Assembly: GCA_020348445.1 (NCBI GenBank)
Contig: CP070751.1
Coordinates: 2,820,209 to 2,860,208 of the forward strand
Direction: 5' to 3'
Source of the DNA: Thermoplasmata archaeon
Lineage (GTDB): Archaea > Thermoplasmatota > Thermoplasmata > GCA-020350865
Length of the DNA stretch: 40,000 bases
Part shown: in pieces, positions 18,701-25,120 of the stretch
How the letters are laid out: every line of letters begins with the position of its first letter
Position numbering within the stretch: the stretch's first letter is position 1
The notes under the pieces: model-generated
Database searches by the model: none
Told to the model about the DNA's origin: nothing
What the model saw: only the letters and a program-made list of their open reading frames with translations
Translations under genes and position numbers: made by a program

Positions 18701-20482
18701 CACGACACTTGCATTATTCTTTGATTTTGCTGTTACATTAATAAACCAGGTATTAATGAGCTCACCGCTTGGTATGGAAACATTCACATAGACGATGGCA
18801 GAGTCCTGTGCTGGCACATTTACGACTTCCTGGGAGAGAACGCCCCAATCCTTTTGGCCTCCCAGGGATAGACGTATATCGTCCTCGCCTGTGCCTTCGT
18901 TTGAGACCTCCAATTTAAATACAATATCTTCACCTCCCGAGTCCCCGCTCTTGGAATCACCGGTTAAGGTCTGTATACCAATATCATAATATGGTTGAAC
19001 GTCAGTTGTCGCTGTGGCAGTATCAGAGGTACCACCACCAGCCGAACCAGTTACGATAGTATAATGGGGACCCTCCAATGCATCGGTAGGTACGGAGATA
19101 CTCAAGTTTACATCGATTTTAATATCAGGTGCTAAATTTGAAATATAATTGGGTTTTAAAACAGCAGTATATTCTCCTGAGTAGGTCAAAGTTACAGTAT
19201 CATTCGTATTGCCAGTGTTCGTAACCTCCACAAGATATGATACATCTTCCCCTGGATCAGGATCATCATAATCTCCTGGTATAAAAACTCGAACTCCATA
19301 AACCTTGCCGACTGTCGTTATCGTTGTCGACACATCTTCTGTTGAAGGATTCTTTGACGAATTCACCCTGAAGTTGACCTTCCCCCTTTTCCAGCTTTTA
19401 GCATCTTCTGGAACCACAACAGTCATTATCCAAGTTTTTGTGCCCTGATATGGTATGTTTTGATTACCCTTGTCAATAAAGACATCCCAACTCAGACCCT
19501 CCAAAAGTATGGCCTCTCGGTTTACCTTGTCATCTGTATTGCCCTGATTTGTTACTGTGAAATTATATTTAACTGTCTCTCCTGGTAATCCTTCTTGGTA
19601 ATTATCGTCCACTGAGAGAAGGAGGTCATAATAGGGATTTACCGTGGTGTATGTGGATGTGCTGTCAGTTTCGCCTTCGGGGTCTTCAGATGTAGCCACT
19701 ATGCTGACTGGGTAAACGGAGCTTTTAAACGGGTCTGGAGGATAGAATGTCACAGTTGAAGTAAATGAGCCCCCCCTTGATAGTTCATCACTATCTGGTG
19801 AAAAAGCCGGATTCCATCCTGCAGGTGCTCCAGGGGCAGATAAAGTAACTGTATCCTGCCCGTTCCCTGTGTTATTTACGATCAAGTTATATGTTACTGT
19901 CCCTCCTTGATCTACACTCTTTGAATTGGAACCCACGATCTGTACCGTCACCCTATATTCCTGTGTGATGCGGGCTGTGAAACTGTCTGAATCTTGTAAG
20001 GTTGGTTGTTCCACAACATAACCCTCTACTTTCAACTGGGCTGATTCGCCAGCCGAAGCATTTTGAATATTATATGGTGCCTCGACTGTAACGGTAATGT
20101 ATCTTTTTTCGTTTGCTCCTAAACCCGATACTCCTCGCTCCTTAGGAGTCACAACCCAGCCCTTGGTTTCCTTGCTTGAATCGTAGAAAGAGAACGTTAG
20201 GTTTATCGATTCTTCTGAAGTGCCTGGATTGTGGACCTCGATACTGAAGACAACTGACTGTGGAGTGGTGCTGGTGTCCATATATTTTATTGATTCACCG
20301 TCTACCTGTATCGAGATACCGTAGGATGCCTGGGCGTTAATTGAAAATAGTACAACAATGGCCAATAGGTTCGCCAGAAATAGCATTGTTACAAGAATAT
20401 GTACGAACAATCTTCTCGCGGAAGTTTTCCCGCTAGTCTTTCTTTCATGCCCAAAAGATACGTTATTTTGCGTGTGGATCAT
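12728..20482 (-). CDS. Giant surface protein: ~21 NEW3/CARDB-like repeats, membrane span, cytoplasmic zinc ribbon
   Basis: This 2584-residue protein has a signal sequence near residues 25-55 and then about 21 tandem immunoglobulin-like repeats of roughly 100-120 residues. Each opens with Y-x-(V/I), has a G-(D/E) turn, and contains N-x-G-(N/T)-x2-D. Most resemble NEW3; the last two, before the membrane, resemble CARDB. A hydrophobic span follows at about 2447-2480, then G-R-R, a Pro/Glu-rich tail, and a terminal zinc ribbon (C-P-K-C and C-E-C). The array is outside the cell and the ribbon inside. N-x-S/T sites are many, suggesting glycosylation. A GAGGTC site 5 bases before the ATG at 20482 fixes the start. 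No PGF-type sorting motif is visible. Adhesin, S-layer-associated or receptor roles are inferred. Confidence 0.85.
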   Translation of the reverse strand: MIHTQNNVSFGHERKTSGKTSARRLFVHILVTMLFLANLLAIVVLFSINAQASYGISIQVDGESIKYMDTSTTPQSVVFSIEVHNPGTSEESINLTFSFYDSSKETKGWVVTPKERGVSGLGANEKRYITVTVEAPYNIQNASAGESAQLKVEGYVVEQPTLQDSDSFTARITQEYRVTVQIVGSNSKSVDQGGTVTYNLIVNNTGNGQDTVTLSAPGAPAGWNPAFSPDSDELSRGGSFTSTVTFYPPDPFKSSVYPVSIVATSEDPEGETDSTSTYTTVNPYYDLLLSVDDNYQEGLPGETVKYNFTVTNQGNTDDKVNREAILLEGLSWDVFIDKGNQNIPYQGTKTWIMTVVVPEDAKSWKRGKVNFRVNSSKNPSTEDVSTTITTVGKVYGVRVFIPGDYDDPDPGEDVSYLVEVTNTGNTNDTVTLTYSGEYTAVLKPNYISNLAPDIKIDVNLSISVPTDALEGPHYTIVTGSAGGGTSDTATATTDVQPYYDIGIQTLTGDSKSGDSGGEDIVFKLEVSNEGTGEDDIRLSLGGQKDWGVLSQEVVNVPAQDSAIVYVNVSIPSGELINTWFINVTAKSKNNASVVVELPLKVRVEQTYNVSISTGSDSNSIPAGGTTRYYIDVKNTGSGHDEYTVRTWAVGEAKTWASRSPAKFGLAAGETKNVTITVQVPEGVSPGEYTIQVNVTSDNSTTEKTVKAILLTYTQVTDRYEVLIAGAKEQTLEAPEDVNVTYTVEVHNFGTAPDSFQVILSGDRTGWADPSVDLISSVPGGDSYLLTVTVQIKDKNDPAMNDGVHSLLVEVESMEDPTVPPTTDYVWLNTTLTATRKIIMNPQQDIYDAEPGEIVNFTVNITNTGSEEDIFNFEDEGLKKGWGSILTPTLTLASGESTYIVYQVEIDEFATRDESPVDFFLLAKSQGANDEVIENITLTINIEQTYGVKIFTTQNEKTGDPGEEVVFVIEIKNKGNDRDEIILSHSGTELGEWELSIVPLDPEDSTFVNYTVKIKDDHDTSDILITLNASSDGDESGETYEIQPITVHVNPRYEINLGTNGPNQRNVRGGESVTFSLRIDNRGTDVDTYDLIAVGSQAFWVTINPSNPTNTTVIVGVQQSAYIDIMVSPPNGTDVLLYDIIINVTSQNDRDVSVEYTFYANVEATYDVFIYPDNPQDTVDAGDTASFTCFVDNDGNDADIYQFTVIGLPPGWDYAINPSSINVPAGGTGIIDIDVDTSKGSPAGVYTFDITATSLNDPSKSSTTELTIELRQVYKVEFTSSPSEKQADVGETVSYAINIKNDGNGPDTIELTLEGDDAQYGFLYYSPTENGQKIEISPSAGGTESFFFNVTPPSDYWETESDSIIRIEIKAKSLDDPEKKAADSLNVTTDVEHVYEFTVSASGTQSGVPGESKKFSITIYNKGTDPDGDTFNLLVKGFTAPPGGIESYWESANTNPFSVNPVEILEDGQQLVEVEIAIPTPSNITLVPPGDYEIEIEVKSQGNTEVLTTVNLTMTVTKLFAAEIVDITPDSAKVDVGAWTYYEIKVKNAGNDYDNISISVEDDTVIEGDQRFWTTLTYNNVNITHIELPSGGQAIIKFTIRVPGRDEIGYPNIDPSSVNFNITVQPSDPKDPNAEEDRQQITTQINPIYEFEVDPITTQVGIPGDQIDYGITITNTGTGSDTFRPKLIWGDVSWPEAQGSSQFSTTSVTLGAGESTTIILYFVIHEENDVALAGKYMNNVTIESDRTDDITVPFTVEVDEVYEFELSEPTSLDSAVNVGGSVSFQFRIKNTGNAENKFILDKIDTDTTDDGDGDQKSWASFALTSDPATPISSVTLGAEDIETILLTITIPAQEDDDFVELKNPLGMEVKVSSEKGTVTAQSFTTTTTVNAIYDILLSCTAPFNTKEAEPGDAIYFTLEIRNNGTKVDYFEVRVSNFDESVFPQFPSILTTPDVEVDSVYTTNADFQVTTDKTKAVAGLYDIEVTVTSYKDRSVSEIIILTVDVTPLAEVEIDPDTQSDRGEPGDVIVYDMNIRNKGNAQDTFTIELDGENKEWGNITDIDEYPIPGKQITLDAGSWQKILVRVTIPTTGETEANKPYAIIVRVESLNTEDAFAEAQVTTTVEDYVELELEYSGSGEPEKDYDPNKKSPKFSFRVTNNGNQDESAVKIIVKESDWEYTPTTIPTTLDPGGTTTFTIEFTVPSDADEDTYSMTVVLESNVDPSKNSNEVPIKITVIKPDLVIDEIIGLGDDDELKAEVGVQIQITAKVSNVGTSTAESVQVKLYEGITVRGTKTISSLSSGKYENVTFRWTVVAEQVELKVEATPIEESNRGNNDDTIFLDLRPDFSFVGEEVNLSKANPEPKDKITITAYIVNNGGDAEDISVTFLYAGKAIGSKSIDLDYGETGEAFIEWEVPDKEGQSLSIEVEVDHSDARDKEKSTKSVRVAGKELEGVGAVFSGAGLMGLGIGLILGAIIFLILGLALGRRGGGREPRGAAAGAPSFAAFEKEEGVGKKAPKGPAPPAAGPVPFEKTEEEQPPPSEEEKEAKPKEIARVRCPKCGKVTEVTSTQRPLQIPCECGTTLMLKK

Positions 20483-20711
20483 AATAAGACCTCGGAAAAG
20501 GCCATGAAAGTTATGGTTTATTAACATTTCGGAAAATCGGTAATACGAGGATTTAATTTATATTTAGCATTTTTTAGAAAAGTATTTAACTGATGATTGA
20601 TATATTGTTTTACCATCGTTAAACCTGAAATCCGAAAAATGGGGGTGGAAACCGACTGGCGTTGAGAGTAATTCACCAAAAAACGAAATAATACCCTAGG
20701 GGGGTTGTAGT

Positions 20712-21389
20712 TTGGAAAAGAAGATGTTCGCGATAAAGGTCCCTTCGCAGGATAAAGATGCAATGGACCTTGTTGCAAGGGAAACGAAACGCACCCTTGC
20801 AAATATCTATTTTGTGCCATTGGAAAGATTCATACATGAATCCCTTGGTGCCCTTATTCTTGGAAGATTGGACGAGATAAGGGGCAACATGAGGAAAGAT
20901 GAAGTCATAAGGTTCTTACTGAATAACTCCGACGGGACCTCCAAAGTCCCGCCTACCATTATCAAGGATTTTATCGAGATGATGACCGTTGAAGGAGGGG
21001 GAAGGAAGTTCAAAATGCTGTTCTCCGACCTCAACTTCAGCGACAAGAGCTTTCTCTTACACGAAGTGAACCTCCACGACCTTGCACGTCACCTTGGTGC
21101 CGAATATCTCGAAAGGGGTGGAAGTCTTACCACTATAGACATTGAGCTCGCTTATGAGCTTTTTTTCGAGCGAATGCTCATGATATATTACAGCCTAACT
21201 GCCGAGGGCTCGCTTGAGGTACTTCATGCCGCATGGAACGATAATTATCCGAGAATATCCATGTTCAAGGACTCTCTTTTGAGGGAGTACAGGGCCAAGT
21301 ACGGCAAGAGCTTTGTGGAGATATTCGAGGTCGAGCCTGAATATGAAGCAAAGAGAAAGTTAAAAAGACAAAAAATGGAAGGAATCTGA
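20712..21389 (+). CDS. Unrecognised 225-residue mostly helical protein
   Basis: I do not recognise this family. The start is TTG at 20712, with a G-rich run (20698-20704) upstream; an ATG at 20724 would shorten it by four residues. The first ~20 residues have a beta-strand look (M-F-A-I-K-V-P), and the rest is predicted helical with alternating charge. The C-terminal ~25 residues are basic (K-R-K-L-K-R-Q-K). There is no signal peptide or membrane span, so it should be cytoplasmic. It diverges from the giant surface-protein gene and its stop abuts the convergent PAC2 gene with no gap. Confidence 0.7.
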   Translation: MEKKMFAIKVPSQDKDAMDLVARETKRTLANIYFVPLERFIHESLGALILGRLDEIRGNMRKDEVIRFLLNNSDGTSKVPPTIIKDFIEMMTVEGGGRKFKMLFSDLNFSDKSFLLHEVNLHDLARHLGAEYLERGGSLTTIDIELAYELFFERMLMIYYSLTAEGSLEVLHAAWNDNYPRISMFKDSLLREYRAKYGKSFVEIFEVEPEYEAKRKLKRQKMEGI

Positions 21390-22238
21390 TTACCTGTAAA
21401 TTGAAGGCGTGTAGGCCGGTTTCCTTGGTTTTGTGGGTTTTGCCTGGGCGTGAATCGATTTTAGCTGGCCCTCGATCTTTTCTGCCTCGATGTAAAGCGG
21501 CTTGGCATCCAGATGAATATGCAGAAGCATTTTATCTATGGTCTCAATCACCTTGGCAGCGGCCCTTGCATCAGGGTAATCAGGATGGGCTTCGGCCATA
21601 ACGCTGATAACATCAAAATCCCTGCTCTTTCCCTCGTTTAAAAGGACTCCCGCCACACCTGTGATCACTCCCTCGGTAAATAGGGGAACATCCTGGGCTT
21701 GAAGCATTTTTCTTGCCCGGATAGTACTGCCGATACCGTAAACGTCCACGATACCTGAATTGTTTTCATCGGCAGTTTCCTCTTCCTTTGTGTCTTCTTC
21801 GCCCTCAGAGTCTGTTGATTCTGGTTCATCTGCCTCGTCTTCGGCGCTCTTGTCGATGACCAGGCCTTCGGGTGATATCAGCAACTTGCACTTCTGCTCC
21901 TCAGCCCAATCCAGCATGGTGTGCGCAATTGGTTTGACGAGATTTGGCGGAGGCTGAAATTCCGAGATAAAAGCGACGATCTGATCCGATTCTCCATCAG
22001 GAGACGTGATTTTCTCACCAGCATATATGCGCACAGGATTGAGAGGCTCGGCTTCCCGAACAAGTGACACCGTTGGAAAGTATACCGAGTCCATAATACC
22101 GATTTGGGTTAATTTCAAAAAATTTATAAGGTAATTTGCTACGATGGAGCTCACCAAACCCACACTGGGAAATCCATCTATGACTGTTGCGCCCTTTAAA
22201 TCCACTTTTTTGAGTTCGTATACCTTTATCTCTTCCAT
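21390..22238 (-). CDS. PAC2-family protein (proteasome assembly chaperone-like)
   Basis: This 282-residue protein belongs to the PAC2/DUF75 family, archaeal relatives of eukaryotic proteasome assembly chaperones. The N-terminal G-F-P-S-V-G-L-V and the I-V-A-N-Y-L-I-N helix are characteristic, and G-V-I-T-G-V-A-G-V-L-L-N-E-G matches the second half of the fold. An acidic insert (about residues 130-162) interrupts the fold. The C-terminus ends in a Lys/Pro-rich stretch. Archaeal members are proposed to act with the proteasome or other ATP-grasp-like partners, but no proteasome gene lies nearby. An AAGGTAA site precedes the ATG. Confidence 0.85.
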   Translation of the reverse strand: MEEIKVYELKKVDLKGATVIDGFPSVGLVSSIVANYLINFLKLTQIGIMDSVYFPTVSLVREAEPLNPVRIYAGEKITSPDGESDQIVAFISEFQPPPNLVKPIAHTMLDWAEEQKCKLLISPEGLVIDKSAEDEADEPESTDSEGEEDTKEEETADENNSGIVDVYGIGSTIRARKMLQAQDVPLFTEGVITGVAGVLLNEGKSRDFDVISVMAEAHPDYPDARAAAKVIETIDKMLLHIHLDAKPLYIEAEKIEGQLKSIHAQAKPTKPRKPAYTPSIYR

Positions 22239-22373
22239 GTGGTTACCTTCATCCTATTTATGCCATCCCATATATGGTAGAGCATCGACCCTAACATCAT
22301 ACAGGTACTTAAATGCTACTGAGATAGTATCACAATCGAAAAGAATGTCTTTGAGTAATGCTATTTGGGTTTT

Positions 22374-23012
22374 ATGCCCCCATATATCATCATCAACTGC
22401 GCCATGTCCGCCGATGGAAAGATAGCACTGCCTTCGAGGAAACAAATCCGCATTTCCAATGAGGAGGATCTAAAAAGAGTCCATGAACTAAGAAACGAAT
22501 GCGATGCCGTTTTAGTTGGTATTGGAACAGTGCTTTCCGATGATCCAAAGCTCACTGTCAAAGAGAAGTACGTACCCAATCCCAAACAACCCATTAGAAT
22601 CGTGCTTGATTCAAAGGGCAGAATTCCGGAAGATTCACTGGTTTTAAGCCCAGAATCTCCCACAATAATAGCAGTTTCCGAAGAATGCACAAATCAAATT
22701 CAGGGCGCTGAGACCATTATTTGCGGAAAGAAGAAAATAAACCTTAGCCAGTTATGCGAAATTCTGGATGAAAAAGGGGTAAAAACCCTTCTTGTGGAGG
22801 GTGGTGAAAAAGTTATCTGGTCATTTTTAAAAAATAGACTGGCTGACGAATTAAACATCTTTGTAGGTAGCATGGTGATTGGTGGTATAAGTTCTCCCAC
22901 ACCAGTGGGTGGTAAAGGCGCGTTAAAAGAGGAGGATATCCTTCCTTTAACCTTGAAAAAAGTCGAAAAACTGGGGGACGGTGTTTTACTACAGTACGGT
23001 GTTAAAAGATGA
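22374..23012 (+). CDS. arfC: 2,5-diamino-6-ribosylamino-4(3H)-pyrimidinone 5'-phosphate reductase
   Basis: This 212-residue enzyme matches the archaeal riboflavin-pathway reductase (RibD C-terminal family), which reduces the ribose of the GTP-derived pyrimidine with NADPH on the way to riboflavin and F420. Characteristic are N-C-A-M-S-A-D-G-K-I-A at the start, V-G-I-G-T-V-L-x-D-D-P-x-L, and V-E-G-G-x2-V near 140. The ATG at 22374 gives the usual short N-terminus; a TTG at 22365 is in frame. Its stop overlaps the start of the Mut7-C gene by four bases, so the two should be co-transcribed. Confidence 0.88.
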   Translation: MPPYIIINCAMSADGKIALPSRKQIRISNEEDLKRVHELRNECDAVLVGIGTVLSDDPKLTVKEKYVPNPKQPIRIVLDSKGRIPEDSLVLSPESPTIIAVSEECTNQIQGAETIICGKKKINLSQLCEILDEKGVKTLLVEGGEKVIWSFLKNRLADELNIFVGSMVIGGISSPTPVGGKGALKEEDILPLTLKKVEKLGDGVLLQYGVKR

Positions 23013-23449
23013 GATTCTGTGCAGATCAAATGCTAGGCTCCTTGGCTAGATGGTTAAGATTTTTTGGATTTGATTGTGCATATCCCAAGGTGCTTGCAGA
23101 TAGGGAACTTGTGGCATTTGTAAGAAAAGAAGAGAGAATTCTTCTAACCCGTGACAAGGAATTGGCTCAAAACAAGGATATTGATTCCCTTTACATAGAA
23201 AATACGGATTTGGACATGCAGATCGCCCAGGTATTTGAACGATTCCAATTGAAGGTTACGAATCCGTTTTCAAGATGCTCAATTTGCAATTCCCAATTGA
23301 TAGAGGTGAAAAAGGCCGAAGTCGAGGGAAAAGTTCCCGAGAAAGTGTTTTCTTTTCAAAATGAGTTCTGGCGATGCGAGAAATGTAAAAAATACTACTG
23401 GCACGGAACGCATTTTAAGGGAATAGAGAAGAAAATTAGGGAATTATAA
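23009..23449 (+). CDS. Mut7-C RNase domain protein
   Basis: This 146-residue protein is a stand-alone Mut7-C (PIN-like) RNase with a C-terminal zinc ribbon. Residues 3-20 show C-A-D-x-M-L-G-x-L-A-R-W-L-R, including a PIN-type aspartate, and L-L-T-R-D lies near 50. The ribbon is C-S-I-C at ~90 and C-E-K-C at ~128, followed by W-H-G-T-H. Family members are thought to degrade or process RNA. The start overlaps the preceding reductase stop (ATGA), so translation is probably coupled. It overlaps the convergent 348-residue protein by six bases at the 3' end. Confidence 0.87.
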   Translation: MRFCADQMLGSLARWLRFFGFDCAYPKVLADRELVAFVRKEERILLTRDKELAQNKDIDSLYIENTDLDMQIAQVFERFQLKVTNPFSRCSICNSQLIEVKKAEVEGKVPEKVFSFQNEFWRCEKCKKYYWHGTHFKGIEKKIREL

Positions 23450-24490
23450 GGAGTAACTACTGCTACTTGAGCGGGGATATATATCGTCACTCTCTCTGTA
23501 AATGTCCTCTTTTATGATCTTGCCTGTGGTTGCGTTTATTATCATAACACCGTTGGAGCCCTCCACACACCATACAGGCAGATAAATCAGCCCTCTTTGT
23601 AAGATATCGATTGCATCTTCCTTGGGTCGCACTTTCTTTTTTTCGTATATGGTAACTGCACCCCTGTCGTCCACAGTCTGAATCTCTTTTGTATTCAGCG
23701 AAATGGCACTCTCCCTTGCAGTTTCGAAGGCCTTCTTTTCATCGAATTTAGGCTCCAATTTCGTGTGGGTGGTTTCCAAATCTTCCAATGTTTCGAAGGC
23801 AAAATCCCAACTTTCTGCATTATTTGTTAACCCATTCACGGCCAAGGTACCAGAGCTGAGAGAAGGGGTCTGTTCGCCCTCTACAACCAACTCACAGGAA
23901 TAATCAAAGACATAGTAGGGAATAAGCTCCAAGTCGAATCTGAATCCCTGAATTATCTTCTTTGATATCTCTGAAACCTCGCTCATGGAAATCTGTGGTT
24001 TCATAATAACCTCTTTTGCCATCTCGGCCTGTTTTGGTACTATTTTTACCTCCATGGGCTCCACATCAGATGAAACGACTTCTATCTCGGGAGGACCTTC
24101 GTCTAATACGGGCTCTTCTTTCTCCGGCTCCACGGGGCTTAAAGATATTTCGGGGGAAAATTCACCTTCCATATCTGCCAAAACAGCCCTTCCTATCTCC
24201 TCCTCGAGCTTCTTCTTGTCCCAGAGAAGAACTTGCTCTGATGTGGCGAGCTCCTCTAATTCGGGATCAATATCCACTGTAGTGGCAATAATGATCTTAT
24301 CCATATCCTGGGGCAATTCCTCCTTTAAGGCCATTATATCTGAAGATGTGATCTTTTCCCGGGCAGGCAGTACAGCGCATGCAATGTTCGAGCCCTCTTT
24401 ACTCCCCAAAATGTAATTTGGATGTTCTTCAGTGATGTTAAATTCATATGATTGAATTATCTTTTTTAATATTTCGATGAGGTTTGCCAA
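23444..24490 (-). CDS. Modular protein with a restriction-endonuclease-like N-terminal domain
   Basis: This 348-residue protein has three regions. Residues 1-105 look like a degenerate restriction-endonuclease-like (Mrr-type) domain: a central strand A-C-A-V-L-P, a helix, I-I-I-A-T-T, and L-L-W-D-K-K-K-L-E-E-E-I. The canonical D...E-x-K residues are not evident, so it may be inactive or another fold. Residues ~105-155 are acidic and proline-rich. Residues ~170-330 form an alpha/beta domain I do not recognise, with a Ser-rich end. The start is TTG, fixed by GAGGTGA six bases upstream. The role is unknown. Confidence 0.65.
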   Translation of the reverse strand: MANLIEILKKIIQSYEFNITEEHPNYILGSKEGSNIACAVLPAREKITSSDIMALKEELPQDMDKIIIATTVDIDPELEELATSEQVLLWDKKKLEEEIGRAVLADMEGEFSPEISLSPVEPEKEEPVLDEGPPEIEVVSSDVEPMEVKIVPKQAEMAKEVIMKPQISMSEVSEISKKIIQGFRFDLELIPYYVFDYSCELVVEGEQTPSLSSGTLAVNGLTNNAESWDFAFETLEDLETTHTKLEPKFDEKKAFETARESAISLNTKEIQTVDDRGAVTIYEKKKVRPKEDAIDILQRGLIYLPVWCVEGSNGVMIINATTGKIIKEDIYRESDDIYPRSSSSSYSL

Positions 24491-25120
24491 TTCTTTTCAC
24501 CTCACAGAAAGTTCATTTTCGGATTCACATCCAAATTTCTCAACCTAAATGCAACTTAAAGCTTAAAAGGGTTGTGATTTTCAGTCATAGCAATGGGTAA
24601 AAAATGGAAATAAAAAGGTATTCTTTATGAATGTTTTTCATCGAGTAATGGGTTGTAGGGACTTAGAAAAAGAGATTTATTCACCTTTCTCTTCACAAAT
24701 CCATCCGGATGGTAACATAGAGGATTTAAGATCTATTTGTTCAGATTATTTAGGGTGGGAGGATGGGGGAAGGAGGAGGACTTAATTGGATATCCTCAAA
24801 TATACCAAGATAAACACTAAATACCAAAAGAGATATATATTCCATGTGTAATAATATAGTAAACATATAAAAGTAAGATTACACGCAACCTTCATGTCGG
24901 TAAATGGAAGAATAAAGGAAGCGCAGTGGGCTAAAATCGCATTCATTCTTCTTCGATACATGGATTTAGATTCCAAGACAGAAACGTTAAAGTGTCTGTA
25001 AATAGATGTATTAACTGGCAATATCGGGTTCATAAAAATTTCGTTTTATCGATTTCACCGATAAGATTTAATCTGAAAATACAGAAAATAAATAAAAAAA
25101 TAATGGACCTGGGATGAAAA
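24491..25120. other. Intergenic region of 630 bases without a convincing gene
   Basis: A 52-codon frame at 24627-24785 (plus strand) and an 83-codon frame at 24782-25033 (minus strand) are open. Neither has a good ribosome site or recognisable domain, so both are left uncalled. The AT-rich end (about 25070-25110) probably holds the promoter of the giant gene at 25121. I see no RNA gene or repeat. Confidence 0.4.

Noticed and set aside
12728..20482. Giant repeat gene as an assembly artefact of repeated DNA
   Set aside because: The repeats are divergent at both DNA and protein level and keep one frame across 7.7 kb, so collapse or misjoining is unlikely.
20588..20630. Possible box C/D RNA (CTGATGA followed by CTGA)
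   Set aside because: The C box deviates from consensus and no D' or C' boxes are present between.
24627..24785. 52-codon plus-strand frame in the long intergenic region
   Set aside because: Its composition is coding-like, but no ribosome site or homologous family was recognised.
24782..25033. 83-codon minus-strand frame with a hydrophobic end
   Set aside because: The hydrophobic stretch probably results from AT-rich DNA; no ribosome site was found.
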